From the NCBI GenBank assembly GCA_020428565.1, contig JAGQMT010000012.1, positions 1 to 8,014 of the forward strand: DNA of 8,014 nucleotides. The letters are read 5' to 3'. The stretch comes from Candidatus Saccharimonadota bacterium. GTDB lineage: Bacteria > Patescibacteriota > Saccharimonadia > Saccharimonadales > JACDBH01. The position numbers were made by a program, and so were the translations under genes. Positions 1 through 7,236 of the stretch are shown piece after piece; position 1 is the stretch's first letter; the number at the start of each line of letters is the position of its first letter. Under the pieces are notes generated by a model. The model was not told the origin of the DNA. It worked only from the letters and a program-made list of their open reading frames with translations, and did no database searches.

Positions 1-2
1 CC

Positions 3-1346
3 ACGGAATTACGTGACAAGATTTTGCGTGGCCAAGAAAAATTGTTCCAGGTATCAATCTATGTGGCAATTACTGCCAAGGATCTTAGTGAACTTAATAA
101 AACAACCAGACTGCTAGAAACTGCTTTATCGGCTCGATTGTTTTATACCAAAGTTGCTCGTTACCAACAGCTTGAGGGTCTGCAAGCTGTTCTGCCTCGT
201 GGTGAAGATAAGCTGAATCAGAGACGAAACCTCGATAGCTCATCAGTTGCTCTGACGTTCCCGTTCATGAGCTCAGAACTAGTGCAAGAATCTGGGATCT
301 TGTACGGTGTAAACAAATCAAATAATTCACTCGTGATTTTAGATCGATTTAGTCTTAACAATGCTAACAGTATTGTCTTTGCGCAAAGCGGATCAGGCAA
401 AAGCTATGCTACGAAGGTTGAAATCTTGCGACAACTAATGCAGGGCACGAAAGTGATTGTTATCGATCCTGAGCGTGAGTATAAAAGGCTTAGCGAATCT
501 GTTAATGGTACATATATCAAGTTGTCGGCTAAGAGCAGGGAGAAAATTAATCCCTTTGATCTAGCGACTACTAAACGAAGTAAGAACGATCTGTCAGAGC
601 ACACACAAGATCTTATAGAAGTCTTGTCACTTATGGCCGATGGTTTAAGTCCTAGAGAAAAAGCCGCTCTCGATAAGGCAATCTTAAAGATATACAAGCA
701 AGCTAAAACCGCACCCCCACTCTTGGAAGATCTATACACCGAGTTACATAATCTTGGTCAGATAAAACTGTGCGAGCGACTTGAGAAGTATATTTCGGGT
801 AGCTTAAGTGAGGTCTTTAATTCCCAGACCAACATCAAGCTTGATAACCGTCTGATTATTTTCGACATTAAGGATATGCCAGAGAGCCTAAGGCAGATCA
901 TGATGTTGATTATTGCTAATTTTGTTCAGAATCAAGTCAAAGTGAGTCCTGAGAAGCGCCTACTGGTAATTGATGAGGGCTGGTTACTTCTCGAACACGA
1001 GGAATCAGCACGTTTTGTAGCTGGGCTTGTTCGACGGGCTCGTAAATACTACCTTGGTGTATCGATAATATCCCAGCAAGCTAATGACTTTCTGAAGAGT
1101 GACTATGGTCGTGCTATCGCATCACAAAGTAGCCTAAGAATTCTCATGCGACAAGATACAACAACCATTAAAAACGTTGTTTCCGAATTCCACTTGAGTG
1201 AGTACGAGGAGAATTTCCTTCTTACTTGCGAGAAAGGTGATGCGTTGATAATCGCTGACCAGAACCACGTGGCAGTAAAAGTGGTTGCAGCCGAGAAGGA
1301 ACACCCGCTTATTACGACTAATCCAGCGGAGCTGTACCGTATATGA
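3..1346 (+). CDS. virB4: VirB4-family type IV secretion ATPase, C-terminal part (5' truncated)
   Basis: Cytoplasmic, membrane-associated ATPase that powers type IV secretion or conjugation machines. The frame is open back to the window edge (codons T-E-L-R-D-K-I precede the TTG at 24), so the gene starts outside the window and the TTG is not its start. Numbering from the TTG codon: the end of the VirB4/TrbE-type N-terminal domain (about 6-60), Walker A AQSGSGKS at 120-127, a VIDPEREY strand at 146-153 typical of VirB4/TraC, Walker B LLVIDEGW at 313-320, a GLVRRARKY helix at 334-342 and ISQQ at 349-352 (sensor-like position), then the closing GDALI segment (405-409). All nucleotide-binding motifs are intact. 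The stop overlaps the next ATG as ATGA, so translation is probably coupled to the M23 peptidase gene. Seen: motifs and overlap. Known: VirB4 fold and role. Inferred: a working secretion apparatus encoded further left. Confidence 0.93.
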   Translation, partial: TELRDKILRGQEKLFQVSIYVAITAKDLSELNKTTRLLETALSARLFYTKVARYQQLEGLQAVLPRGEDKLNQRRNLDSSSVALTFPFMSSELVQESGILYGVNKSNNSLVILDRFSLNNANSIVFAQSGSGKSYATKVEILRQLMQGTKVIVIDPEREYKRLSESVNGTYIKLSAKSREKINPFDLATTKRSKNDLSEHTQDLIEVLSLMADGLSPREKAALDKAILKIYKQAKTAPPLLEDLYTELHNLGQIKLCERLEKYISGSLSEVFNSQTNIKLDNRLIIFDIKDMPESLRQIMMLIIANFVQNQVKVSPEKRLLVIDEGWLLLEHEESARFVAGLVRRARKYYLGVSIISQQANDFLKSDYGRAIASQSSLRILMRQDTTTIKNVVSEFHLSEYEENFLLTCEKGDALIIADQNHVAVKVVAAEKEHPLITTNPAELYRI

Positions 1347-1981
1347 GGTTCGTTCTTTGGTTTGCTCGTAAAACGAGTGTTGAACTAAAGATAGTCTTCG
1401 CTACGCTTGTGATCTTGCTTGTATTGCCCCTAATATTAGTGGTCATAGTTTCGGCATCAGGCCTAGCAGCTGCCAGCCAAGCTTTAGCAAGCCTAAATCC
1501 AATAACTCACCTGGTAGAGGTCTTTGATGCTGACGGCAATAAAGTTCATGAACTGGAGTTATCGACGGTATGGCCTACGACTGGCTACGTATCAGATGAA
1601 TTCGGCACCCATGATACCATTCGACGACTACTTGGGCTGAATCGTCATACTGGTATTGATATTGCTAACGAGCGAGGCCTTTTTGGAACACCTATTACTA
1701 CCTTTATGGCTGGTCGAGTAGTGATGGTTGATTCGGTTGACGACTCATCGTGTGGCATAAACGTAAAGATAAACCATGGGCACGGTATTAGCTCGTTGTA
1801 TTGCCATATGCAATCGACTCCAGCAATCGTGAATGCAGAGGTTAAGCCAGGAGACATCATAGGCTACATGGGAAGCACCGGAGCTTCAACTGGGTCGCAC
1901 CTACACTTTCAAACAATGGTGTACGGAATACCTGTGAATCCACGTACTTTCATGGTTGGCCAACCTACAGGAACTTACTAA
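1343..1981 (+). CDS. Membrane-anchored M23 (LytM/lysostaphin-like) peptidase of the secretion locus
   Basis: Predicted zinc metallo-endopeptidase that cuts peptidoglycan cross-links outside the membrane. A single hydrophobic segment at about residues 17-46, preceded by R/K, anchors it with the C-terminus outside. The M23 domain covers about 80-205 with the expected metal and catalytic residues: H102 and D106 (HTGID), H155 (YCHM) and H186/H188 (HLHF), plus the GSTGASTG loop before the last pair. No LysM or SH3 wall-binding domain is present. At 212 aa it is a short, single-domain member. Its start lies inside the VirB4 stop (4-nt overlap, weak GGAG at 1328-1331), and its stop is 2 nt before the coupling-protein gene, so it belongs to this machine. 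Probable job: opening the wall for the channel, the part VirB1-type transglycosylases play elsewhere. The family is clear from the motifs; the role is inferred from position. Confidence 0.92.
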   Translation: MRFVLWFARKTSVELKIVFATLVILLVLPLILVVIVSASGLAAASQALASLNPITHLVEVFDADGNKVHELELSTVWPTTGYVSDEFGTHDTIRRLLGLNRHTGIDIANERGLFGTPITTFMAGRVVMVDSVDDSSCGINVKINHGHGISSLYCHMQSTPAIVNAEVKPGDIIGYMGSTGASTGSHLHFQTMVYGIPVNPRTFMVGQPTGTY

Positions 1982-1983
1982 TT

Positions 1984-4590
1984 ATGGATACACAACAAAT
2001 ACTACATACATTGCTCATAGCTGTTCGAATAGGGCTGGTAATTATTGTTCTTGGCATTGTTATTGCAGGACTACGGAAGTTTTATCGGTTGTTTTACTTG
2101 GTAAAACGATCCGTTGCAGTACTTGAGTTAACCCCACCATCACGGGGAGATCGTACCCCGGAGGCAACTGGCCAGTTGATATTAAGTCTATTTAGCCTGT
2201 TAAACGTTCAAAACTTTTATGAGAAGCTTATTGGCCGGAAAGACACGGTATCTTTTGAGATTGAATCTACTCGTAGTGGTGGTATTCGCTACCTAATTTA
2301 CTGTAATGCTAGACACGTCCAGAATATTGAGCATTTGATAGCCTCATACCTTCCTGAAGTAAGAGTTAAAAACATTGATGATTACATGACTAGACTAGAG
2401 GAGAAGAACTTCAAGGTTTATGAGTTTAGGCAGAAGGCTCACTTTGCCTATCCCCTAAAAAGCTATGAGCAACTAGAAGCTCACGATCCAATGGCATACA
2501 TAACCAATGCGATGACGAAGTTAAAGAGCGATGAGGTCATGGCCTACCAGGTAGTAGCTCAGCCGATTCAGAGTCGAGAGGCAGATTTACTGATCAGAAA
2601 AATTATGACGAACGATAATCTGATGCCAAGACTTGGCCGTAGCCCAGTGCCAATATTAGGCTGGATTACAAAGTTCATCAATTCTGTACTATTTGGCGCC
2701 CTTGATATTGTGACCGATATCTTTCACGGTAGTAGTCGTGAAGCCTATGCATCAAGTCGGCGCGATCTTGAGTACAAGAAACAGGTTGCGATGGGAATTA
2801 AACCAGTTAGGACACTCTCCTACTTTGAGCACGAACAAGTCGAGGCTATAAGTAGCAAATTGCAACAACCATTATTCCAGGCCGATATCCGCATTCTTAT
2901 AAAGACCAGTGATAAGCAAGAACTAACATCACGTCGAAAGAGCATTGATGCGGCCTTGGGCCTCTTTGCTACGCCTAAGTATCAACGCTTTGTTATGCGT
3001 TATGGCAAGCACTATCTTTTGCAGCGCTATGAACGACTGAGCTTTCTGTATAGGTTACCGTCATTTTTAGCAGCGCATAGAAGTACACTTGCAGTATCTG
3101 AGCTAGCCAGCCTATATCACTTTCCTCATACCCAAGCTGCCAAAACCGAGAATGTCGTAAAGTCACTTAGCAAGACCCTGCCAGCACCAATATCCCTGAA
3201 GGGTGACAACAAGCTTGATGTATTGATTGGCGAAAATGTGCACCAGGGTACTCAAACTCCAATTGGGTTAACCGAAGCCGAACGTGAGCGTCACCTCTAT
3301 ATTATTGGTGGTACAGGTAATGGTAAGACAACTATGATCCTGTATCAGATAGTCCAAGATATACAGAACGGTAAAGGCATTGCCGTAGTTGATCCCCACG
3401 GCGACTTGGCAGAAAAGATCCTGCACTACATCCCAGAAAACCGAATCAAAGATGTAATCTACATGAATCCTGATGACCTAAAGCACCCAGTTGGCATGAA
3501 CCTACTGGAGCTAACGCCAGACCTTGAAGGTGATGACCTGCTCAGAGAAAAAGATATTGTAACTGAAGCAACTGTGTCTGTGCTGCGTAAGATATTCTCC
3601 GAAGATGACTCTGGTGGCCATCGTATTGAATATGTCCTGCGTAATGCTATTCAAACTGCTCTGACACTTGAAGACCCAACCTTGTTTACAATCTTCAAAC
3701 TACTCAATGATGCTAAGTTTCGTCGTAAAGTTACTAGTAATCTGGAAGATGAGAATCTGCGTGACTTCTGGAAGAATGAGCTTGGTAAGGCTGGTGAGTT
3801 TCAGCGCGTGAAGATGGCGGCCGGTATTACAGCTAAGATTGGTCGCTTCCTGTTTTCGGCATCAGCTCGGGCCGTACTTGAACAGCCAAAATCGACTATC
3901 AACTTTGAGGATATTCTAGCCGAACGAAAAATCCTGATTTGTAACTTCTCAAAAGGTCTCCTTGGTGATGACACCTCCACCCTATTTGGTACGACTGTGC
4001 TTGCAAAGCTTCAGACAGCATCCTTGCGTCGTGCACGACTAAAAGTCAAAGATCGTGTGCCATTCTATCTTTATGTCGATGAGTTTCAAAACTTCGCGAC
4101 CATGAGCTTTGTTCAGATGCTTAGCGAAGCTAGGAAGTATAAACTGTTTCTTGTTATGGCTGAACAGTCCACTTCCCAACAGGATCAGCAAAGACTAGTT
4201 GATATTATTCTGGCTAATGTCGGTACGGTCGTATGCTTCCGTTCTGGCAGTCCAGCAGATGAGCGTTTAGTGCTACCACTATTCAGCCCGTACATTGAAC
4301 AAGGAGAGATCGCTAATCTACCTAGCTTTAATTTCTACGCACGTATTGCTGCAGTAAATTCACAAGAGCCCATGTCAGGGATTACGGTTTTACTAGATAG
4401 CGATGGTAGTGAGGTTATGGCTAAAAAAGTTATAGCATCATCACAAAAACTATATACCAAAAAGACTAAAATAACTCCTGTACCCAAAAAAATAAATGTG
4501 CCTACCAAGTTCACAAATACACCACGAAAGAAGGGTCGGACGAAAGAAAAGTCATACGATGAGTTAGCTAAGAGTCAAAACATTGAATAA
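1984..4590 (+). CDS. VirD4/TraG-like coupling ATPase of type IV secretion (HerA/FtsK superfamily)
   Basis: Likely membrane-bound ATPase that recruits DNA or protein substrates to the secretion channel. Seen: one N-terminal membrane helix (about 10-30) followed by basic residues; a long region (about 50-400) of no recognised function; Walker A GGTGNGKT at 442-449; the VVDPHGDLAE motif at 468-477 usual in conjugative ATPases; Walker B YLYVDEFQNF at 695-704; a TraG/TraD C-terminal-like region to about 805, with the LSEARKYKL helix (713-721) and an AEQS motif (726-729); then a lysine-rich, probably disordered tail (815-868). Residues about 296-345 resemble the pre-ATPase segment of the neighbouring VirB4 protein. 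It starts 2 nt after the M23 stop, with AGGAA at 1969-1973 as ribosome site. At 868 aa it is longer than classical VirD4 because of the N-terminal region. A HerA-like DNA pump is the alternative name; location beside VirB4 favours secretion. Confidence 0.88.
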   Translation: MDTQQILHTLLIAVRIGLVIIVLGIVIAGLRKFYRLFYLVKRSVAVLELTPPSRGDRTPEATGQLILSLFSLLNVQNFYEKLIGRKDTVSFEIESTRSGGIRYLIYCNARHVQNIEHLIASYLPEVRVKNIDDYMTRLEEKNFKVYEFRQKAHFAYPLKSYEQLEAHDPMAYITNAMTKLKSDEVMAYQVVAQPIQSREADLLIRKIMTNDNLMPRLGRSPVPILGWITKFINSVLFGALDIVTDIFHGSSREAYASSRRDLEYKKQVAMGIKPVRTLSYFEHEQVEAISSKLQQPLFQADIRILIKTSDKQELTSRRKSIDAALGLFATPKYQRFVMRYGKHYLLQRYERLSFLYRLPSFLAAHRSTLAVSELASLYHFPHTQAAKTENVVKSLSKTLPAPISLKGDNKLDVLIGENVHQGTQTPIGLTEAERERHLYIIGGTGNGKTTMILYQIVQDIQNGKGIAVVDPHGDLAEKILHYIPENRIKDVIYMNPDDLKHPVGMNLLELTPDLEGDDLLREKDIVTEATVSVLRKIFSEDDSGGHRIEYVLRNAIQTALTLEDPTLFTIFKLLNDAKFRRKVTSNLEDENLRDFWKNELGKAGEFQRVKMAAGITAKIGRFLFSASARAVLEQPKSTINFEDILAERKILICNFSKGLLGDDTSTLFGTTVLAKLQTASLRRARLKVKDRVPFYLYVDEFQNFATMSFVQMLSEARKYKLFLVMAEQSTSQQDQQRLVDIILANVGTVVCFRSGSPADERLVLPLFSPYIEQGEIANLPSFNFYARIAAVNSQEPMSGITVLLDSDGSEVMAKKVIASSQKLYTKKTKITPVPKKINVPTKFTNTPRKKGRTKEKSYDELAKSQNIE

Positions 4591-4600
4591 GAAGTTAACC

Positions 4601-4634
4601 TGGAGAAACCTTAGAAAGTTAGTATAATAACTTT
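4601..4634 (+). promoter_or_regulatory. Promoter with perfect -10 box, predicted to give a leaderless mRNA
   Basis: TATAAT at 4623-4628 matches the sigma-70-type -10 consensus exactly. TGGAGA at 4601-4606 is a 4-of-6 match to the -35 box with a 16-nt spacer. The usual start point, about 7 nt past the -10 box, falls on the A of the ATG at 4635. No Shine-Dalgarno sequence lies at a working distance; the only GGAG (4602-4605) is 29 nt away. It separates the secretion block from the four-enzyme block. Confidence 0.6.
4615..4634. repeat. 7-bp perfect inverted repeat straddling the -10 box
   Basis: AAAGTTA (4615-4621) and TAACTTT (4628-4634) are exact reverse complements around a 6-nt centre, gtataa. 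The right arm shares the last T of TATAAT and ends directly before the start codon. Another AAGTTA lies at 4592-4597. Position and symmetry suit a repressor operator; a weak AU-rich hairpin is the alternative. It is a poor terminator because it is AU-only apart from one G/C pair per arm and lacks a U tract. Confidence 0.4.
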
Positions 4635-5270
4635 ATGAAATTACTTCTTACATCGGCAGGAATAACAAACCAGAGCATTGCCACTACCCTCATTGAACTG
4701 TGCGGTAAGTCAGCAGAAGATATCAAAGTTGGTTTCGTTCCTACTGCAGCCAATGTAGAAGAAGGTAATAAAGACTGGTACATAAACCAGTTTACTAACC
4801 TTCACAAGTACGGTTTCGGCTGGGTAGATGTTATTGACCCAAGTGCTGCAGACGTGGACTGGAAAGGGCGACTCAAAGAAGTTGACGTCATTTTTGTCAG
4901 TGGTGGCAACACCTTCCACCTACTGAACCAGTACAGAAAGACAGGTTTTGACGAATGGCTACGTGATAATCTCGAATCTAAAGTATATGTCGGTGTTAGT
5001 GCCGGCACTATCATAACCACACCTTCACTTGATGTTTGTACAATTGAGCCACGTGACCCTAACTTACCCGGACTTGATGATATCACTGGTATGCACCTTG
5101 TTGATTTTGAGATTGAGCCACATTGTGATGAAGAACGATTCGTTATCATGCAGGAATATGCAAAAGGCAGCCAAAACAAAGTTTACGCAATTGATGATGA
5201 CTCTGCTCTAAAAATCGTTGATGAAAATATTGAAGTTGTGAGCGAAGGTGAATGGAGAAAATATGAGTAG
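4635..5270 (+). CDS. Peptidase S51 / class I glutamine-amidotransferase-like protein
   Basis: Cytosolic 211-aa protein of the S51 fold (aspartyl dipeptidase PepE, cyanophycinase and their many uncharacterised relatives). Visible motifs: the N-terminal strand and loop LLTSAGITN (4-12), FVPTAAN (34-40), VSGGNTFHLL (88-97) and the nucleophile elbow GVSAGT with S122, followed by a conserved histidine in FEIEPHCD (H163). Length is typical for the family and no signal peptide is present. The acidic third member of a triad cannot be assigned with confidence, so the specificity (N-terminal Asp dipeptides or something else) is open. The ATG at 4635 is chosen because the family begins directly with this strand and the promoter sits just upstream. 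First gene of the four-gene block; the next start lies within its last codons (8-nt overlap). Family assignment is firm; substrate unknown. Confidence 0.88.
   Translation: MKLLLTSAGITNQSIATTLIELCGKSAEDIKVGFVPTAANVEEGNKDWYINQFTNLHKYGFGWVDVIDPSAADVDWKGRLKEVDVIFVSGGNTFHLLNQYRKTGFDEWLRDNLESKVYVGVSAGTIITTPSLDVCTIEPRDPNLPGLDDITGMHLVDFEIEPHCDEERFVIMQEYAKGSQNKVYAIDDDSALKIVDENIEVVSEGEWRKYE
5254..5257 (+). promoter_or_regulatory. Ribosome binding site fixing the hydrolase start
   Basis: GGAG at 5254-5257 lies 5 nt before the ATG at 5263 and inside the end of the preceding gene. It favours this ATG over the in-frame GTG at 5248, which lies before the site. Confidence 0.6.
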
Positions 5271-5931
5271 ACACATTGTGATCTATTCTCATGGTTTTGG
5301 TGTTCATAAAGATGATCGTGGTCTCATGACAGATATTGCTGCAGCTTTACCTGAGTGCGAACATATTCTTTTTGACTACAATATCTTTGACGAAGAAACT
5401 AACACCATGACAGTCAGCCCGCTCAATGCCCAAGTTGCAAAACTGAAAGAGAAGCTTGAGAACCTCGGGAACGATCCTGATACAACTATTGATCTAATTG
5501 CTCACTCTCAAGGTTGTATCGTTGCTGCAATTGCAAGGCCAACGAATGTACGAAAGATGCTATTTCTTGCCCCGCCAGACAACCTAGATAAAGACAGGCT
5601 TATTAGATTCTTTGGTGAGCGTCCGGGCAGCCATATTAATTTAGATGGCGAGTCTCGTATCCCTAGACGCGATGGAACGACTACTATTATTCCTGCATCG
5701 TACTGGGATAGCATCGAAGCTCCTCAGCCTATACGACTATATAACCGACTGCCAGCTAACTCAGAAGTTAAATTCTATATTGCCAACGAGGATGAAGTAC
5801 TCGGCATGTCTAATTTTGATCAAACGGATCAAGCAATAGATTTAATTCAAGTTCCTGGTAACCACGACTTTAACGGCGAATACAGAGCGCCTCTTTTAGA
5901 CATGCTTAAACAGGAGATAGAAGATGTCTAA
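5263..5931 (+). CDS. Small alpha/beta hydrolase
   Basis: Cytosolic 222-aa alpha/beta-hydrolase-fold enzyme, substrate unknown. Seen: first strand IVIYSHGFG (5-13), whose HG pair is the usual oxyanion-hole position; nucleophile elbow LIAHSQGC (78-85) with S82; a strand with an acidic residue, YIANEDEV (172-179), where D177 is a candidate triad acid; and a late histidine in PGNHDF (H201). The elbow reads A-H-S-Q-G, lacking the first glycine of the common G-x-S-x-G, a tolerated variant. The protein is minimal, with little room for a cap domain beyond about residues 105-165. The ATG at 5263 is preferred over GTG 5248 because of its GGAG and because the homologous fold begins there. It overlaps the S51 gene by 8 nt and the following nuclease gene by 8 nt, so the three should be translated from one message. 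Esterase, lipase or amide-hydrolase activity cannot be told apart from sequence. Confidence 0.87.
   Translation: MSRHIVIYSHGFGVHKDDRGLMTDIAAALPECEHILFDYNIFDEETNTMTVSPLNAQVAKLKEKLENLGNDPDTTIDLIAHSQGCIVAAIARPTNVRKMLFLAPPDNLDKDRLIRFFGERPGSHINLDGESRIPRRDGTTTIIPASYWDSIEAPQPIRLYNRLPANSEVKFYIANEDEVLGMSNFDQTDQAIDLIQVPGNHDFNGEYRAPLLDMLKQEIEDV
5912..5916 (+). promoter_or_regulatory. Ribosome binding site of the EEP-family gene
   Basis: AGGAG at 5912-5916, 7 nt before the ATG at 5924, sits within the last codons of the hydrolase gene. It is a strong, well-spaced site that supports the 8-nt overlapping start. Confidence 0.6.
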
Positions 5932-6658
5932 AGTTTCAATTCTCCAGTGGAACATCTGGTATCTTGAAGATATTAAGAATATCGCTCAGTTCTTGAATGA
6001 CAACAAAGCCGATGTAATTTGTTTGCAGGAATTGACTATTAATTTTGATAAACAGAATCATATACATACCCCAAACTACATCGCTGAGCAGCTTGGCTAT
6101 CATGTTTACTTTCAGGAAATAACTTTTGCAGACAAAGAGATAAAACTTGCCAATGCAATATTTAGCAAATACCCAATTACTAGTTCTCGAACAGTTTGGA
6201 TAAACCAAGAACAAGGCTCTGGTAGTTATGATGACGAAAACCGTACTTATGTAGAAGCAGTTATTGATGTAAATGGCACAGAATTAACTATTGGAACAGT
6301 TCATATGTCATATACGCACAAGTTTGAGCCGTCACAACGCAAGTTTGAAGAAACAGAAGAGCTGGCCAAGGCTATTGCAGAGAATAAAAGTAACTTTATT
6401 TTAACCGGTGACTTCAATGCAGTACCTAACTCAAAAGTCATACGTACAATCGAAAAACATGTGAAGAATCTTGGCCCAGAATATGAAGAGAAAACATGGA
6501 CTACCAAGCCCTTCTCCTATAATGGCTTTGAGGCTAATACCTTAGATTGGCGGCTAGATTATGTGTTTGGGTCAGAAGATATTAAAGTGGAGTCATCCGA
6601 GATTCTAGATACCAAATTCTCTGATCATCTACCAATACTAATTAAGGTCACTTTATGA
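5924..6658 (+). CDS. Endonuclease/exonuclease/phosphatase (EEP) superfamily enzyme
   Basis: Metal-dependent phosphodiesterase or phosphatase of the EEP fold (shared by DNase I, exonuclease III, sphingomyelinases and inositol phosphatases). The full catalytic set is visible in 244 aa: N10 in LQWNIW, E36 in CLQELT, H127 in TVHMSY, D163/N165 in TGDFNAVP, D212 in WRLDYVF, and the terminal D234-H235 in SDHLP. There is no signal peptide or membrane segment, so it should act in the cytosol. No extra DNA-binding domain is seen, and sequence alone does not decide whether it cuts nucleic acid, a nucleotide or a phospholipid head group. It begins 8 nt inside the hydrolase gene and ends in an ATGA overlap with the kinase gene. 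Superfamily firm; substrate open. Confidence 0.9.
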   Translation: MSKVSILQWNIWYLEDIKNIAQFLNDNKADVICLQELTINFDKQNHIHTPNYIAEQLGYHVYFQEITFADKEIKLANAIFSKYPITSSRTVWINQEQGSGSYDDENRTYVEAVIDVNGTELTIGTVHMSYTHKFEPSQRKFEETEELAKAIAENKSNFILTGDFNAVPNSKVIRTIEKHVKNLGPEYEEKTWTTKPFSYNGFEANTLDWRLDYVFGSEDIKVESSEILDTKFSDHLPILIKVTL

Positions 6659-7236
6659 AAATTGATATAAACGAAAAAATACTCAGTCAGCCACCCAGGA
6701 ATGGCAAGTTCTATCTAATTGCGATAGATGGACGAGGTGGTGCCGGAAAAACAACTCTGACGGAGTATATTGCTAAGTTATTACCCGAGTTTACGATCCT
6801 AAACGGAGATGAATACTTCGAGCCTGCAAAGAATACTATTGCCTTTGGCGCTTTCAATGAAGAACGCTTTGAAAGAGAAGTTTTGGAAAAGTTGCGTAAT
6901 AATGAGGCAACCTTCACATATCATCCCTATGACTGGCACAAGAAGCCACATCTTCAAGACAAAGAACTAAACATTACTAGGGGCATCATCATTGAACGTA
7001 GTTCTAGTTTTGCCTTCAAGCTTGATTACGACCTAAAGATTTGGGTTGAAACTCCAGCCAAACTTGCACTACAACGTGGTCAAGAACGAGATGAAATGCC
7101 ATTAGAACAAGGCTATCGTTCATGGAAAGAAGTCTGGCAACCACAGGAAGATGCCCATTTCGAAAAGTACAGGCCTCTTGAGACTGCAGATATCGTCATA
7201 GATGGCACTATGCCATTTGATGAACAGTTGAATTAA
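6655..7236 (+). CDS. Uridine-kinase-like P-loop kinase
   Basis: Cytosolic 193-aa P-loop kinase resembling the uridine kinase/phosphoribulokinase group. Seen: Walker A with the full G-x-x-x-x-G-K-T pattern at 26-33 (GRGGAGKT), a strand ending LNGDEYF (49-55) where uridine kinases have the acidic D-D-F-Y segment, a strand with E114 (IIIERSSS), and a LID-like stretch with V131, P134, R141 and R145-D146 (ending RGQERD) as in nucleoside kinases. Likely reaction: ATP-dependent phosphorylation of a nucleoside or other small hydroxyl compound; the acceptor is not defined. It overlaps the EEP gene by 4 nt (ATGA), with a weak AAGG at 6644-6647. Its stop overlaps the stop of the opposite-strand gene in a shared TTAA. 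Last gene of the enzyme block. Confidence 0.85.
   Translation: MKIDINEKILSQPPRNGKFYLIAIDGRGGAGKTTLTEYIAKLLPEFTILNGDEYFEPAKNTIAFGAFNEERFEREVLEKLRNNEATFTYHPYDWHKKPHLQDKELNITRGIIIERSSSFAFKLDYDLKIWVETPAKLALQRGQERDEMPLEQGYRSWKEVWQPQEDAHFEKYRPLETADIVIDGTMPFDEQLN

Noticed and set aside
24..26. TTG as start codon of the VirB4 gene
   Set aside because: The frame stays open to the window edge, and a large part of the family's N-terminal domain is missing, so the gene is truncated by the window.
404..739. 111-codon open frame on the - strand
   Set aside because: It lies antisense to the VirB4 ATPase core, and its translation shows no recognisable motif.
4802..5179. 125-codon open frame on the - strand
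   Set aside because: It lies wholly inside the S51-family gene, whose motifs are intact, has a composition unlike its neighbours (rich in S, P, T) and no ribosome site I can see.
5248..5250. GTG start for the alpha/beta hydrolase
   Set aside because: It lies before the GGAG at 5254-5257, which is correctly spaced for the ATG at 5263; the five extra residues add nothing to the fold.
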